Part shown: positions 12,801-21,912 of the stretch, piece after piece
Layout of the letters: each line of letters begins with the position of its first letter
How positions within the stretch are numbered: the stretch's first letter is position 1
Assembly (NCBI RefSeq): GCF_004103715.1
Contig: NZ_CP035282.1
Span: 2,532,673 to 2,596,672 of the forward strand
Reading direction: 5' to 3'
DNA length: 64,000 nucleotides
Source: Acidilutibacter cellobiosedens
GTDB lineage: Bacteria > Bacillota > Clostridia > Tissierellales > Acidilutibacteraceae
Position numbers and translations under genes: made by a program
The notes under the pieces: generated by a model
Told to the model about the DNA's origin: nothing
Database searches by the model: none
What the model saw: the letters and a program-made list of their open reading frames with translations, nothing else

Positions 12801-15164
12801 ATTTACATCTTTTGCAATGTTCTTTGCGGAAAAGGAATATTTAAAGGCTGAATCAAGATCATTTTTCTTATAATAAATTTGTGCTATTGAGTTCTTACTA
12901 TCGACAATATATTTTACAGAATTATATTGTTCCGCCTCTTCAAGTAATTGCTTATAAACTTTTAGTGCTTTTTCATTCTGATATCTTAATACATAAAGCC
13001 TGCCAATACTTTCCAATACTCGAAGCTTTCTTTCATCTTTCCTATCTTTTAATAAATCATATGCTTTCTCCCAGAATAAAACAGACTGAGAATTTAGCAA
13101 AGACTCCATTTCCTCAGCATAATCAATTGTATAATCAATAGCCTTGTCCATTTGATCCGATTGTATTAAATGATATATGAGTTCTTCCAAATCTATATTT
13201 TTATTATTCTTATATTCTTCTTCCAATATGACTGCCGATTTTTTGTGCAGTTCCTTTTTTTGTATTGGATCTATAGAATAATATATCATCTTTTTTAATT
13301 TTAAATCATATACAATATAACTATATCCCCAATCTCCAACCCTTTCATCCACAAAATCTGCCTTTACCAGCTTATCCACTATCTCATTTAATTTATTTAC
13401 GTCCATATTCACCATTTTAATAATACTATTTTTAGAAACGGGATTATTAAATATTGAAATAATTTTAAGTACATAGAGAGAATCATCGTCAAGGGAGTTC
13501 AACTGTTCTTTTAATGTATTATCAAAACTGACAGGCAGATAAATTTCCGAATAGGTCTTGTTTATCAAGTCCCAATTGCCTCTTTCATTTATCCTCAGCT
13601 CTCCTTTGGAGCAAAGATCATAAAGTAGCAATTCAATAAACCTCGGATTACCTAAGGTTTCCTTAAGAAGGCTGGCCGAAAAATTCAAGGGTTTAAAACT
13701 CATTCCCAAAATATATTGAACTAATTCTCCTATTTCTTGTAGCCCCAATTTAGATAACTTTATATCTTCAATATAACCTTTAGCTCTCCATTCTTCCAAA
13801 AATTTGGATACATTTGAATCAGAAATTTTGTCTCCGCTGTCGGACAGTATAAATGCTATGGAAAACTCCTTAGGACTTTTCAAAATATAATCAATAATCG
13901 TTAAAGTTTCTATATCACTGTAATGGATATTATCGATCACTATATTTAAGGATTTAATTTTAGATAAACCATCCATTAAATTTAATAATCTGTCATAAAG
14001 TCTAAATTTATCCTCGTTTTCTCCCAAAGAGGGAGTCGGAACTATATCTTTTGCAAGATTTAACTCCGGCAATATTTTTACCAGTTCTCCACCGTATTTA
14101 TCTAATAATGACTTAGGAATACCCTTTATTGCTTGTCTCAATATATCTCTGATTACTTTAAAGCTTTCATTTTCCTTTTTGGTAATATAACTGTTATATA
14201 CATCTATTCCTTTAATTTTCAAGCGATAAGATACTTCCTTTAAAAACCGAGTTTTCCCCACTCCCGGCTCCCCACTCACTAACACAATCTTCTTATTACA
14301 TCTTCTGCCACGATAATCTCCACAAATTTGTAGAACCCGTTTTAATTCCTCACTTTGCCCAACCATCTTAGTTTTAAAATTAATGGTTTCCCTCTCTTTT
14401 CTTAAATCATATTCATATCTTATATGAAAAGCAGAAGAAAGTTTATTTACAATATGTGATAAATTAATATCCTTTCCATCCTTGTTACTTTCAACTAAAT
14501 TATCATATACATTCTCTATAACTTGAAACTGTCCCTTCTCTAAAATTTCATCGGGAAACAAATATTTGATTATCATTCCTAAAAAATAAAAATCAGTTTT
14601 TATATCCTTAGACTTTTCTTTCAACAGAGTTTCCGATAAAATAAACTGATTAGTATTTTTGCCATATTCATTCTCTAAATTGTCTTCAAAGGTTGATATC
14701 AAATTTCGTAACTTAATTTCACGATTTTTCAATACATAAATATTTTCGGGATTCAAAGACTTATATGTTATTCCCCTAAAATGCAAGAAATTCAAAACTA
14801 CACAGAGCTGAATAAGAATAAACACCTTGTCTTTAACGGACAATTCATCTCGTATCTGAGCTAAAGTTGAAGCATCTATATACTCGCTTACATAATAATA
14901 TTTATTTATATTAACCGTACTTCTGTCTATTGTCCTGCAAATATCAAATTGCTCACAACTTAAGAGATACTTATGTTTAATACTGGAAATAAAAATAAAA
15001 TTTTCAGTTAAATAGTCAATGAGTTTTCCATGTTCTTCATAATTAAAAAATTTTAAAAATTTCTTTTCTTCATTATTCCATAAGTCCTCAACTACATATA
15101 AATCATCTTTAGTACTATGATGTAATATAGTCACTATCTTGAATCTGTTATTAATAAATTTCAT
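9819..15164 (-). CDS. Giant sensor: kinase-like, AAA ATPase, TPR, GAF, GGDEF, GAF
   Basis: This 1781-residue protein starts at ATG 15164, eight bases after AAAGGGG. Residues about 5-230 form a protein-kinase-like fold in which the HRD loop reads ITYKSLNPENI and no DFG is seen, so it is probably a pseudokinase. An AAA/STAND ATPase follows (Walker A GEPGVGKT near 295-302, Walker B region NIVIDNIHYSD). Tetratricopeptide-like helices span about 650-1200 and a GAF-like region about 1290-1420. The GGDEF domain has an intact RYGGEEF active loop near 1522 and an RSTD inhibitory site five residues before it, so it should make cyclic di-GMP under product feedback. A second GAF domain ends the protein. 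No membrane segment is evident. It is transcribed alone. Confidence 0.9.
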   Translation of the reverse strand: MKFINNRFKIVTILHHSTKDDLYVVEDLWNNEEKKFLKFFNYEEHGKLIDYLTENFIFISSIKHKYLLSCEQFDICRTIDRSTVNINKYYYVSEYIDASTLAQIRDELSVKDKVFILIQLCVVLNFLHFRGITYKSLNPENIYVLKNREIKLRNLISTFEDNLENEYGKNTNQFILSETLLKEKSKDIKTDFYFLGMIIKYLFPDEILEKGQFQVIENVYDNLVESNKDGKDINLSHIVNKLSSAFHIRYEYDLRKERETINFKTKMVGQSEELKRVLQICGDYRGRRCNKKIVLVSGEPGVGKTRFLKEVSYRLKIKGIDVYNSYITKKENESFKVIRDILRQAIKGIPKSLLDKYGGELVKILPELNLAKDIVPTPSLGENEDKFRLYDRLLNLMDGLSKIKSLNIVIDNIHYSDIETLTIIDYILKSPKEFSIAFILSDSGDKISDSNVSKFLEEWRAKGYIEDIKLSKLGLQEIGELVQYILGMSFKPLNFSASLLKETLGNPRFIELLLYDLCSKGELRINERGNWDLINKTYSEIYLPVSFDNTLKEQLNSLDDDSLYVLKIISIFNNPVSKNSIIKMVNMDVNKLNEIVDKLVKADFVDERVGDWGYSYIVYDLKLKKMIYYSIDPIQKKELHKKSAVILEEEYKNNKNIDLEELIYHLIQSDQMDKAIDYTIDYAEEMESLLNSQSVLFWEKAYDLLKDRKDERKLRVLESIGRLYVLRYQNEKALKVYKQLLEEAEQYNSVKYIVDSKNSIAQIYYKKNDLDSAFKYSFSAKNIAKDVNNIEGLLNSIISLSKIEIYKGNYDSASKELLAGLEISEREKAEKNTGYFYNLLGIIDYYSGNMEKAEKNFLKSIEYFERTEDYVEFIKPLNNMANVYIEYYGDIDKAIEYYNKGLNISRKIGDLDLEMTFLNNVGEIYIGNHDYENGKKYIRKTKEIAENIENGNMLFLSNINLGNIYLTTGEYGLCYNCYRELKQGYIKNPNKEKEALGQYFNFMGEFYYTFGMWKKSLKNTYRAIQMCKEFDMRDYLLSKIRIILIKYYEQSKFDKEHIEEIRKEFRKRKYNFDRRKALLQFSTIAILEGDLDYAYDLLKEDEDLVQKYHKDSLDFIRNLLLYYLDGNNGDSSKLMYLENEMKNNDILYFEFYGNFIIADKFYQLGDYYKSLKFYTETLDALYRLTIRIPDKKFQIQYIKINRGNEIKQKMKSIFKEIFKKDIPYICLEDLEKEDSIEKYFEFEKISELIDNDCLRKMLGNSTDLQFTNKIKNLEDLIVNFTDNYKENLHLILEYLAEKTIAQKGFIFSYDEKNKDLSLVVSLNSKDSDIIDENILKIIGENSTGVIIKNTPKELKKKFFTESLSKENKAFICVPVYKPNGYINNFVHKDRRKHNLKNEKIIGYIYLQTDKLFNRFDYERYQLADLLSYLVFMNLENYNLKIMSTIDAMTNTYTRKYFDIIINDIMYNVKINGERFALLMIDIDKFKDINDTYGHRKGDEALSKIGNTLVQNVRSTDIVARYGGEEFIVILQNTSERDAKEVAEKLRKKIEELNIENSSCLLTVSIGISIFPDHSQFKEELIEEADQALYCAKENGRNRVEAWNSNIVNSFERVDRLAGIVTGNTVQDQRNVLALMDMVDLLRKDNSLRNKIYEFLGRTMEILSAENIILFTLSDSGKIEKSYSRKRFTKGFSKIPYYNKEILEKTIESKKGEFLIDWEDIGDVDALSGIPNWKSIVVFPLIYKGIMKGIVYLSVPLKEKEFDYNSYNFIKAICSIFSPLLN

Positions 15165-15216
15165 AGCTTCATTCCCCTTTAAAATCAAAATACCAAGTTT
15201 TAAAATAACTATAACG

Positions 15217-15660
15217 TTACTCTTCCCTAATAGCGTTATATAATATTTTTAGACATTCTTTTAATTTTGTTTTATCTTCTTTATTGAAGCTTCCAAGTTG
15301 TTCTTGCAGATATTCTCTCCTCTTCTCAAGAACTTTTTGAACCAATTCATTCCCCAGAGGCATAACTTCTATCCTTACAATCCTTTTATCCCTTAAATCC
15401 TTCCTCCTTTCCACAAGTTTATTTTTTTCCATCCTGTCAATCAAATCAGTTATTGTACTGCAGGCAAGAGCCATTTTCTGACTTAATTCTCCTATAGTCA
15501 AACTTTCTTCTTCATGTATTAATATTTGAAGAGCAGTAAATTGAGGAATAGTTATATTAATATCATTAAGAATTTCTCTCCCCTTCAATCTTACTATACA
15601 GTTGATTTTCCTCAGATACCTTTCAATTTCCATTACATCTTCTTCACAATTATTATTCAA
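15217..15660 (-). CDS. MarR-family transcriptional regulator
   Basis: The product of 147 residues has a MarR winged-helix core: ITIPQFTALQILIHEEESLT, IGELSQKMALACSTITDLIDRME, and the wing VERRKDLRDKRIVRIEVMPLG. I choose TTG 15660, seven bases after GGAGGA; ATG 15633 is an alternative. The gene lies between the giant sensor gene and the lipid kinase, all on the minus strand, with its own upstream region. MarR proteins commonly repress transport or stress genes in response to small aromatic ligands; no target is evident. Confidence 0.88.
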   Translation of the reverse strand: MNNNCEEDVMEIERYLRKINCIVRLKGREILNDINITIPQFTALQILIHEEESLTIGELSQKMALACSTITDLIDRMEKNKLVERRKDLRDKRIVRIEVMPLGNELVQKVLEKRREYLQEQLGSFNKEDKTKLKECLKILYNAIREE

Positions 15661-15762
15661 AAAAATCTCCTCCAAAGTCCCGCTTTTAACATTTCTTTAA
15701 TAAGAATTTTATAATGTCCTAACCTTTAAGTCAATATAATAATACCATAAATAAATAAAATT

Positions 15763-15785
15763 CTGACAATAAAATTGTCAGAGTT
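15763..15785 (-). terminator. Terminator of the lipid kinase gene
   Basis: CTGACAAT (15763-15770) and ATTGTCAG (15774-15781) form an 8-bp perfect stem with a 3-base loop. On the minus strand it lies directly after the stop codon of the kinase gene and is followed by a T-rich run. Confidence 0.75.
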
Positions 15786-16673
15786 TTATTTAATAAATAT
15801 TCTAAAGCTATTTGGCAGTACTTCAAATGTTGCGGGAAGTTTCCCTCCATATTCCCCGTCTATATCTATAGGTATACCTTCTTCTGTGAAAACGGATATC
15901 TTTTTAGTCTTAAAATACCTAACATTAGGATGATTTATATGGTCACCGCTAAATATATTTATAAATATCGAAACTAAATCCTGTATGTCCGATTTTTGGA
16001 TGATAATACAATCCAAATATCCGTCACAGACTTCCGCCTTGGGAGCAAGCCTTTTAAACCCTCCTATTGAAGAACTATTAGATATCATAAACAACAATAT
16101 ATCTTCTGCTCCGTTATACTCCTCACTTTCAAATTTTACTTTTATAGGTTCAAATTTCTGCCTTGGTATCTCTTTTAATCCCTCTAAATAATATGCCATT
16201 CTTCCAAGAACCGCTTTGGTTTCCGATTGAACTTGATAGCCTACATTAGTCAATAAACCACTTGCAGCTACATTCATAAAGTATTCATCATTAACTCTTC
16301 CTAAATCCACATCTATCGTTTTACCTTTTCTTATCATTTCAAAAAAATCCCATCCGCTTTTAGGCAGCCCCATATGATTGGCAAAGTCATTAACCGTTCC
16401 TGCGGCCAATATAGCCACGGGTATTTTCTTTTTCCCCAAAACTATTCCCTTTGCAACCTCATTCACTGTTCCATCTCCGCCACATACAACTATTATATCC
16501 CAATCTTCTTTACAGGACTTAATCGTTTCCTTGGTGGCATCACCTTTTTCTTCAGTGACAAACTTTCCAACTATGTATCCATTGTCAATAAGAAATTTAC
16601 ATATATGATCCAACTTTCTGTTAATTAACTGTCTTCCTGAAGATGGATTAAATATTATTTTAACTTTTTTCAT
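15786..16673 (-). CDS. YegS/diacylglycerol-kinase-type lipid kinase
   Basis: The 295-residue product is the usual length for the family. It begins MKKVKIIFNPSSGRQLINRK and carries the nucleotide-binding CGGDGTVNEVAKG motif near residue 70, PVAILAAGTVNDFANHMGLP, and a C-terminal DIDGEYGG. This is the diacylglycerol kinase catalytic fold, which phosphorylates lipid hydroxyl groups with ATP at the membrane. ATG 16673 is chosen over an upstream in-frame codon because it matches the family N-terminus and follows GAAAGG. It is not in an evident operon, so the exact lipid cannot be inferred. Confidence 0.88.
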   Translation of the reverse strand: MKKVKIIFNPSSGRQLINRKLDHICKFLIDNGYIVGKFVTEEKGDATKETIKSCKEDWDIIVVCGGDGTVNEVAKGIVLGKKKIPVAILAAGTVNDFANHMGLPKSGWDFFEMIRKGKTIDVDLGRVNDEYFMNVAASGLLTNVGYQVQSETKAVLGRMAYYLEGLKEIPRQKFEPIKVKFESEEYNGAEDILLFMISNSSSIGGFKRLAPKAEVCDGYLDCIIIQKSDIQDLVSIFINIFSGDHINHPNVRYFKTKKISVFTEEGIPIDIDGEYGGKLPATFEVLPNSFRIFIK

Positions 16674-16807
16674 GAATATCAGCCTTTCTAATTTTTTCTT
16701 ATCACTCCAAGGAAATATTTCATAATTATACAATTATAATTATACACTTTGTTTACTTTTTTAACATATAAATTTATAATAACCATATCAAAACTTCTTT
16801 CAAATAA

Positions 16808-16840
16808 TTAAGAAGTTCTTAAACAGCAGAACTTCTTAAA
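16808..16840 (-). terminator. Hairpin after the small helical protein gene
   Basis: AAGAAGTTCT (16810-16819) and AGAACTTCTT (16828-16837) form a 10-bp perfect stem immediately beyond the minus-strand gene at 16847. The following T run is weak, so termination is likely but not certain. Confidence 0.55.
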
Positions 16841-16846
16841 TTGATC

Positions 16847-17032
16847 TTAATTCATTCTTTTAAGTATATCTTGAAGGGCTCGAGCTTGAAGACCGCAGTC
16901 TTCCGCAAAACTTTTAAAAGTTTGAACTAATTCCTTATCTTCAACTTTCTTAGAATACATCTCATAATCTCTGACCATTTCCTGAGCGTCTAATATTTTC
17001 TTTTTAAGCATTTCTTTTGTATTTAGCTCCAT
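16847..17032 (-). CDS. Small helical protein of unknown function
   Basis: A 61-residue, highly charged and probably all-helical protein (MELNTKEMLKKKILDAQEMV at the start). It contains one cysteine in the segment SFAEDCGLQAR. A strong ribosome site (GGAGGTGAATTT before ATG) supports a real gene. The D/E-x-x-Y helix pattern is faintly like half of a ferritin-like helical pair, but no metal ligand set is complete and I do not assign a family. It is followed by a hairpin and stands alone between the lipid kinase and the divergent ABC exporter. Confidence 0.6.
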   Translation of the reverse strand: MELNTKEMLKKKILDAQEMVRDYEMYSKKVEDKELVQTFKSFAEDCGLQARALQDILKRMN

Positions 17033-17188
17033 AAATTCACCTCCAATAAACTATTATTAGTTTTTCATCAAATATTATTTTTATGTGAATGATTTTTTTA
17101 CTTTAAAACTTATTTTTTTCAATTATAATAGTTAGTATAAAGTTTATTTAGAGAGTCAAAGTAAAAGTTGAGGGGGAATGACATTATA

Positions 17189-18946
17189 ATGAAAAGTTTT
17201 TTGGTACTTAAAGATTTTTTTATCAAAAATAAATGGAAATATTTTTTTGGAGTAATATGGTTAATAATCATTGATATAGTCCAGCTAATAGTTCCGCAGA
17301 TATTAAGAATAGTTACAAATCTTCTACAAAATAATCTCCTTACATTCAATGAATTAATTAAATATAGCTTATATATTATTTTAACAGGACTTATAATCGC
17401 GGTTGGAAGATATTATTGGAGAATATACCTACAAGGCACTGCGAGAACTTTAGAATATTATTTGAGAAATAAATTATTCAGGCATCTCCTCACTCTTTCA
17501 ACGAATTATTTCAATACTCATAAAACCGGAGACCTTATGGCCCATGCAACTAACGATATTAACTCAGTAAGGATGGCATTAGGACAAGGAGTGGTAATGA
17601 TTGTAGATGCGGTTTTCATGACTTTTTTTTCAGTAATAATGATGATTCATACCACAAATTTAAAATTAACTTTAGTTGCTATTTCTACTTTGCCTTTTAT
17701 TGCCATTGTAGTAGGTAAATTCGGTAAAATAATTCATAAAAGATTTATAAAAGTCCAAGAGGCGTTTTCCGATCTTACAGATACCGCTCAGGAAAATTTC
17801 GCGGGAATTAGAGTAATTAAGTCATTCGTACAGGAAGAAAATGAAATTAAAAAATTTTCGGTAGTCAATAACAACAATTTATCCAAAAATCTAAGTCTCG
17901 TAAAAATTTCCGGAATATTTCACCCTTTAGTTCAATTTATGTCTTCAATAAGTTTTTTGATTGTTCTCTGGTACGGAGGAATATTGGTTATAAGAGATGA
18001 TATCTCCCTTGGAGATTTTGTGGCTTTTAATTCATATTTAAGTTCGATGGTGTGGCCCATGATGGCAACAGGCTGGGTAATCAACTTATTTCAGAGAGGA
18101 GCCGCATCTATGGACAGGCTCAATATAATCTTTGAAGAAAAACCTGAAATTACGGATTCAAAGGATGCAATAGATATAAAAAATATGAAGGGAGAAATTG
18201 AATTTAAAAATGTATCCTTCAAATATCCCCATTCCGAAAATTATGCTGTTAAAAATTTAAATTTTAAAATACCTTCAGACCATAGTTTAGCAATCGTCGG
18301 AAGAACTGGAAGCGGAAAATCAACCATAGTAAGCTTGCTTCTAAGGCTTTATGATATAGATGAAGGAGAAATACTAATAGACGGAATTAATATTAAAGAT
18401 ATGACTATAAAATCTTTAAGGGAAAATATAGGGTATGTTCCACAGGAAAATTTTCTCTTTTCCGATTCCATTATAAATAATATTGCTTTTTCCTTTGAAG
18501 AAGAAGAAAAATATAATGAAGATTTAATTTATAATGCTTCAAGAACTGCTGAAGTATATGACAATATAATAGAATTCCCAAATAAATTTGAGACGGTGCT
18601 CGGAGAAAGAGGAGTAACTCTTTCGGGAGGTCAAAAACAAAGAGTATCAATTGCCAGAGCAATTATAAAGGATTCTTCCGTATTAATACTTGACGACAGT
18701 CTCTCCAGTGTAGATACCGATACGGAAGAAAGAATATTATCTAATTTAAGAGAAGTAATTAAAAAAAGAACTACTATAATCATAAGTCATAGAATATCAA
18801 CTATTAAAGATTCAGATGAAATTCTTGTAATTGATGAAGGAGAAATTGTTGCAAGAGGAAATCATGATTCTTTAGTAAAACAAGACGGAATATATAAAGA
18901 TCTTTATGAAAAACAACTTCTTGAAGAAAAAATACAAAAAAATTAA
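17189..18946 (+). CDS. ABC exporter half-transporter (BmrC/YheI-like, degenerate site)
   Basis: This 585-residue protein is a type IV ABC half-exporter: six transmembrane helices in residues 1-310 and a nucleotide-binding domain after 330. Walker A is GRTGSGKST near 372, the signature LSGGQKQR near 476, and Walker B VLILDDSLSSVD near 498. The residue after the Walker B aspartate is D rather than the catalytic E, the mark of the non-catalytic site in a heterodimer. The length equals that of Bacillus BmrC. I start at ATG 17189; AGGGGG lies 12 bases upstream. The partner gene follows after 15 bases. It probably exports drugs or peptides across the membrane. Confidence 0.92.
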   Translation: MKSFLVLKDFFIKNKWKYFFGVIWLIIIDIVQLIVPQILRIVTNLLQNNLLTFNELIKYSLYIILTGLIIAVGRYYWRIYLQGTARTLEYYLRNKLFRHLLTLSTNYFNTHKTGDLMAHATNDINSVRMALGQGVVMIVDAVFMTFFSVIMMIHTTNLKLTLVAISTLPFIAIVVGKFGKIIHKRFIKVQEAFSDLTDTAQENFAGIRVIKSFVQEENEIKKFSVVNNNNLSKNLSLVKISGIFHPLVQFMSSISFLIVLWYGGILVIRDDISLGDFVAFNSYLSSMVWPMMATGWVINLFQRGAASMDRLNIIFEEKPEITDSKDAIDIKNMKGEIEFKNVSFKYPHSENYAVKNLNFKIPSDHSLAIVGRTGSGKSTIVSLLLRLYDIDEGEILIDGINIKDMTIKSLRENIGYVPQENFLFSDSIINNIAFSFEEEEKYNEDLIYNASRTAEVYDNIIEFPNKFETVLGERGVTLSGGQKQRVSIARAIIKDSSVLILDDSLSSVDTDTEERILSNLREVIKKRTTIIISHRISTIKDSDEILVIDEGEIVARGNHDSLVKQDGIYKDLYEKQLLEEKIQKN

Positions 18947-18961
18947 TTCGGAGGGGAAAAC

Positions 18962-20977
18962 ATGGAACATAACAATAACGATGAAATATTGGGAAAAGCC
19001 TATGACTCCAAACTTATGAAAAGGCTTCTTAGTTATGCAAAACCCTATTGGCATTATATGACGATATGTATAATACTAATGATATTCATAACAGGACTTG
19101 AGCTTGCAAGGCCTTACCTTTTGAAAATTACAATTGACGACTATATAAACGGTTATAAAAAACCAATATATGTCTTTGACATAAATTCAGGTAAAAAAGG
19201 TACTATATTTAACAATAAAATCTATGTAAGGGAAAACAATCTTTCAGAAAGGGAAAGACTTCAACATGATGATAATGACATAAAAGTCATTACTAAATAC
19301 AAGGGAAACTATTATATCGCCGATAAAAATGAAACAGATATAAAAAAGGGAGTCCTTTTATCTCATGAAGATTTTATGAAGTTCAGGCAAGAGGATATTG
19401 ACGGATTAAAACTTATCGGTATGGTGTTTCTATTTGTAATATTAGGAGCGTTTGTTTTAAACTATGTTCAAGTATATCTTCTTAACTGGACAAGTCAAAA
19501 AATTATTTTTAACATAAGGAGGGATTTGTTCTCACATATTCAAAAAATGAGTTTAAAGTACTTTGATAAAAATCCTGTGGGAAGACTCGTTACCAGAGTT
19601 ACAAACGATACGGAAACATTAAATGAAATGTACACCGATGTATTGGTTTATCTGTTCAAGGATATATTTATTCTTTTCGGGATAGCAATTATAATGCTCC
19701 AAATGAACTACAAATTAGCTATTTTGTCCTTCGCTTTGGTTCCGTTTATAGTGTTGGTTTCGATTATATTCAGAAATAGTATAAGAGACGTATATCGAAT
19801 AGGCCGAATACAGCTCGCTAAAATAAATGCCAGACTAAATGAAAATTTTACAGGAATGAAAACTATTCATATATTTAAAAAAGAAAAGAAGATATTCAAT
19901 CAATTTGATATCATCAATACAGATTATTTAAATACTGCAAAAAGAGAAATAAAAATTTATGCTTTATTCAGGCCTGCAATTGAAATAATCCGTTCTCTCG
20001 GAATCGCGGCTTTAGTATATTTTGGAGGAAGAAGAGTAATTTCAGGTCAGGTTGAATTTGGCGTTTTATATGCTTTTATCGATTATCTGCAAAGATTCTT
20101 CGAGCCCATATTGGATTTAACAGAAAAATATAATATACTTCAATCGGCAATGGCATCCAGTGAAAGAATATTCGGCATATTAGATGAAGAAGAACAAATT
20201 AAAAATCCTTTAGAACCCATACCAATAACAAATTTCAAAGGGAAAATAGAATTTAAAAATGTGTGGTTTGCTTATGAAGATGAAAATTGGATATTAAAAG
20301 ATGTAAGCTTCACTATCAATCCCGGAGAAGCTGTCGCCTTCGTAGGAGCCACGGGAGCAGGAAAATCTTCAATTATAAGCCTTATGTCAAGATTTTATGA
20401 TATTCAAAAGGGAGAAATACTTATTGATGGAATTAACATTAAGGATTATAATAAATATGAGTTGAGAAAAAAAATAGGAGTAGTCCTTCAAGATGTTTTC
20501 CTTTTTACAGGAAATATAAAAAACAACATAAGGCTTGACGATAATAATATTTCCGATGAAGAAGTAATTGAAGCGGCTAAATATGTAAATGCCGATCATT
20601 TTATAAAAAAGCTTCCCCAAAAATACGACGAACTTGTAATGGAAAGAGGCGCTACTCTTTCGGCAGGAGAAAGACAACTTCTTGCTTTTGCCAGAGCTTT
20701 GGTATTCAAACCTGATGTGCTTATACTTGATGAAGCCACATCAAATATTGACACAGAAACTGAAATATTAATACAAGATGCTCTTAAAAAATTAATAAAA
20801 GGCAGAACTACCATAGCAGTTGCCCACAGACTATCAACCATTCAAAATTCCGACAAAATAATAGTCCTTCATAAAGGCAGAATAGTTGAAATGGGTAATC
20901 ATCAAGAACTGCTTCAAAACGAAGGAATGTACTATGATTTATACAGGCTTCAATATAAAGAAAGCTATCAAGCTTAA
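18962..20977 (+). CDS. ABC exporter half-transporter (BmrD/YheH-like, catalytic partner)
   Basis: The 671-residue protein pairs with the preceding one. It has the exporter fold plus an extra soluble segment of about 90 residues between the first two membrane helices (about residues 60-150), as Bacillus BmrD has. Walker A is GATGAGKSS near 461 and Walker B VLILDEATSNID has the catalytic E. The signature is altered to LSAGERQ, which complements the D-type Walker B of the partner. Together they form the one-active-site arrangement of heterodimeric multidrug exporters. A ribosome site GGAGGGG precedes ATG 18962. The PHP phosphatase gene follows after 23 bases. Confidence 0.92.
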   Translation: MEHNNNDEILGKAYDSKLMKRLLSYAKPYWHYMTICIILMIFITGLELARPYLLKITIDDYINGYKKPIYVFDINSGKKGTIFNNKIYVRENNLSERERLQHDDNDIKVITKYKGNYYIADKNETDIKKGVLLSHEDFMKFRQEDIDGLKLIGMVFLFVILGAFVLNYVQVYLLNWTSQKIIFNIRRDLFSHIQKMSLKYFDKNPVGRLVTRVTNDTETLNEMYTDVLVYLFKDIFILFGIAIIMLQMNYKLAILSFALVPFIVLVSIIFRNSIRDVYRIGRIQLAKINARLNENFTGMKTIHIFKKEKKIFNQFDIINTDYLNTAKREIKIYALFRPAIEIIRSLGIAALVYFGGRRVISGQVEFGVLYAFIDYLQRFFEPILDLTEKYNILQSAMASSERIFGILDEEEQIKNPLEPIPITNFKGKIEFKNVWFAYEDENWILKDVSFTINPGEAVAFVGATGAGKSSIISLMSRFYDIQKGEILIDGINIKDYNKYELRKKIGVVLQDVFLFTGNIKNNIRLDDNNISDEEVIEAAKYVNADHFIKKLPQKYDELVMERGATLSAGERQLLAFARALVFKPDVLILDEATSNIDTETEILIQDALKKLIKGRTTIAVAHRLSTIQNSDKIIVLHKGRIVEMGNHQELLQNEGMYYDLYRLQYKESYQA

Positions 20978-21000
20978 TAAACTTTAGGAGTGCTTAATTT

Positions 21001-21801
21001 ATGTATGATTTTCATATCCACAGCGATTTTTCCATAGATTCAAAATATTCAATGGAAGATATGGTCACGGAAGCAATAAATAAAAATATGAAATCAATAT
21101 GCTTTACAGACCATGTAGAATTTGAAGTTACAGAAAAAAAACTGGATCTTGCTTTTAATACAAAAGATTATTTTAGAAAAATCAATCAAGTTAAATACAA
21201 GTATATGAATAAAATTGAAATATTATGTGGCGTTGAACTTGGGATGAAACCCCATTTATACAAAAAATACAATGAATTCATATCACAAAATCCTTTTGAT
21301 TTCGTGTTGATGTCCATGCATTCTATCGAAGGAAAGGACATGTATTTAGACAATTATCTCAAAGATATAAAGCCAATTGAAGGATTAGTTAAATATTATG
21401 AATCCTTGTACGAATGTGTATTAAATTATAATGATTATGATGTATTGGGGCATCTTGATGTAGTTGACAGATATTTCCCGGAAAATACTCAGCTGCCTCC
21501 TCCAAAGGAATACATGTATTTGATAGAAGATATATTAAAATTAGTTATAAAAAATGGGAAAGGTATTGAGCTTAATACTTCGGGAATGAGATACCACCTT
21601 AAATATTTTCATCCTAAGACTGAATTGCTTAAGTTGTATAAATCTCTCGGAGGAGAAATAATAACAATGGGTTCCGACGCTCATGAACCCGCTTTTTTAA
21701 ACTATAAATACAAAGAAGGAGAAAAACTTTTAAAAGAATTGGGATTTAAATATATCTTTCTTTTTAAAGAAAGAAAAAAATTTCCCATACACATAAGCTG
21801 A
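21001..21801 (+). CDS. PHP-family phosphatase (histidinol-phosphatase type)
   Basis: The 266-residue product has the PHP metal-binding pattern: DFHIHSDFS at residues 3-11, CFTDHVEF near 35-42, LMSMHS near 103, VLGHLDVVDRY near 145 and GSDAHEP near 224. This matches HisK/HisJ-type histidinol-phosphate phosphatases of Firmicutes. No other histidine gene is nearby, so the true substrate could be another phosphate ester. It is co-directional with the ABC exporter genes, 23 bases downstream, and ends in a strong terminator. The family call is firm; the substrate is not. Confidence 0.85.
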   Translation: MYDFHIHSDFSIDSKYSMEDMVTEAINKNMKSICFTDHVEFEVTEKKLDLAFNTKDYFRKINQVKYKYMNKIEILCGVELGMKPHLYKKYNEFISQNPFDFVLMSMHSIEGKDMYLDNYLKDIKPIEGLVKYYESLYECVLNYNDYDVLGHLDVVDRYFPENTQLPPPKEYMYLIEDILKLVIKNGKGIELNTSGMRYHLKYFHPKTELLKLYKSLGGEIITMGSDAHEPAFLNYKYKEGEKLLKELGFKYIFLFKERKKFPIHIS

Positions 21802-21810
21802 AATTAATTT

Positions 21811-21858
21811 AAAAAGCTGTTTTTATGTAGGAAGTATCTACATAAGGGCAGCTTTTTT
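21811..21858 (+). terminator. Terminator of the exporter operon
   Basis: The outer stem AAAAAGCTG/CAGCTTTTTT and inner stem TTATGTAG/CTACATAA enclose a 7-base loop, and the structure ends in a T run. It closes the transcription unit that starts near 17189. Confidence 0.85.
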
Positions 21859-21912
21859 ATTGCTAAAATAAATTTTAAATACTTATTTACAAATACAATT
21901 TTCTTTAATATA

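Noticed and set aside
13000-13141. Plus-strand reading frame of 86 codons at 12881-13141
   Set aside because: It is antisense to the TPR part of the giant sensor gene and has no ribosome site or family match.
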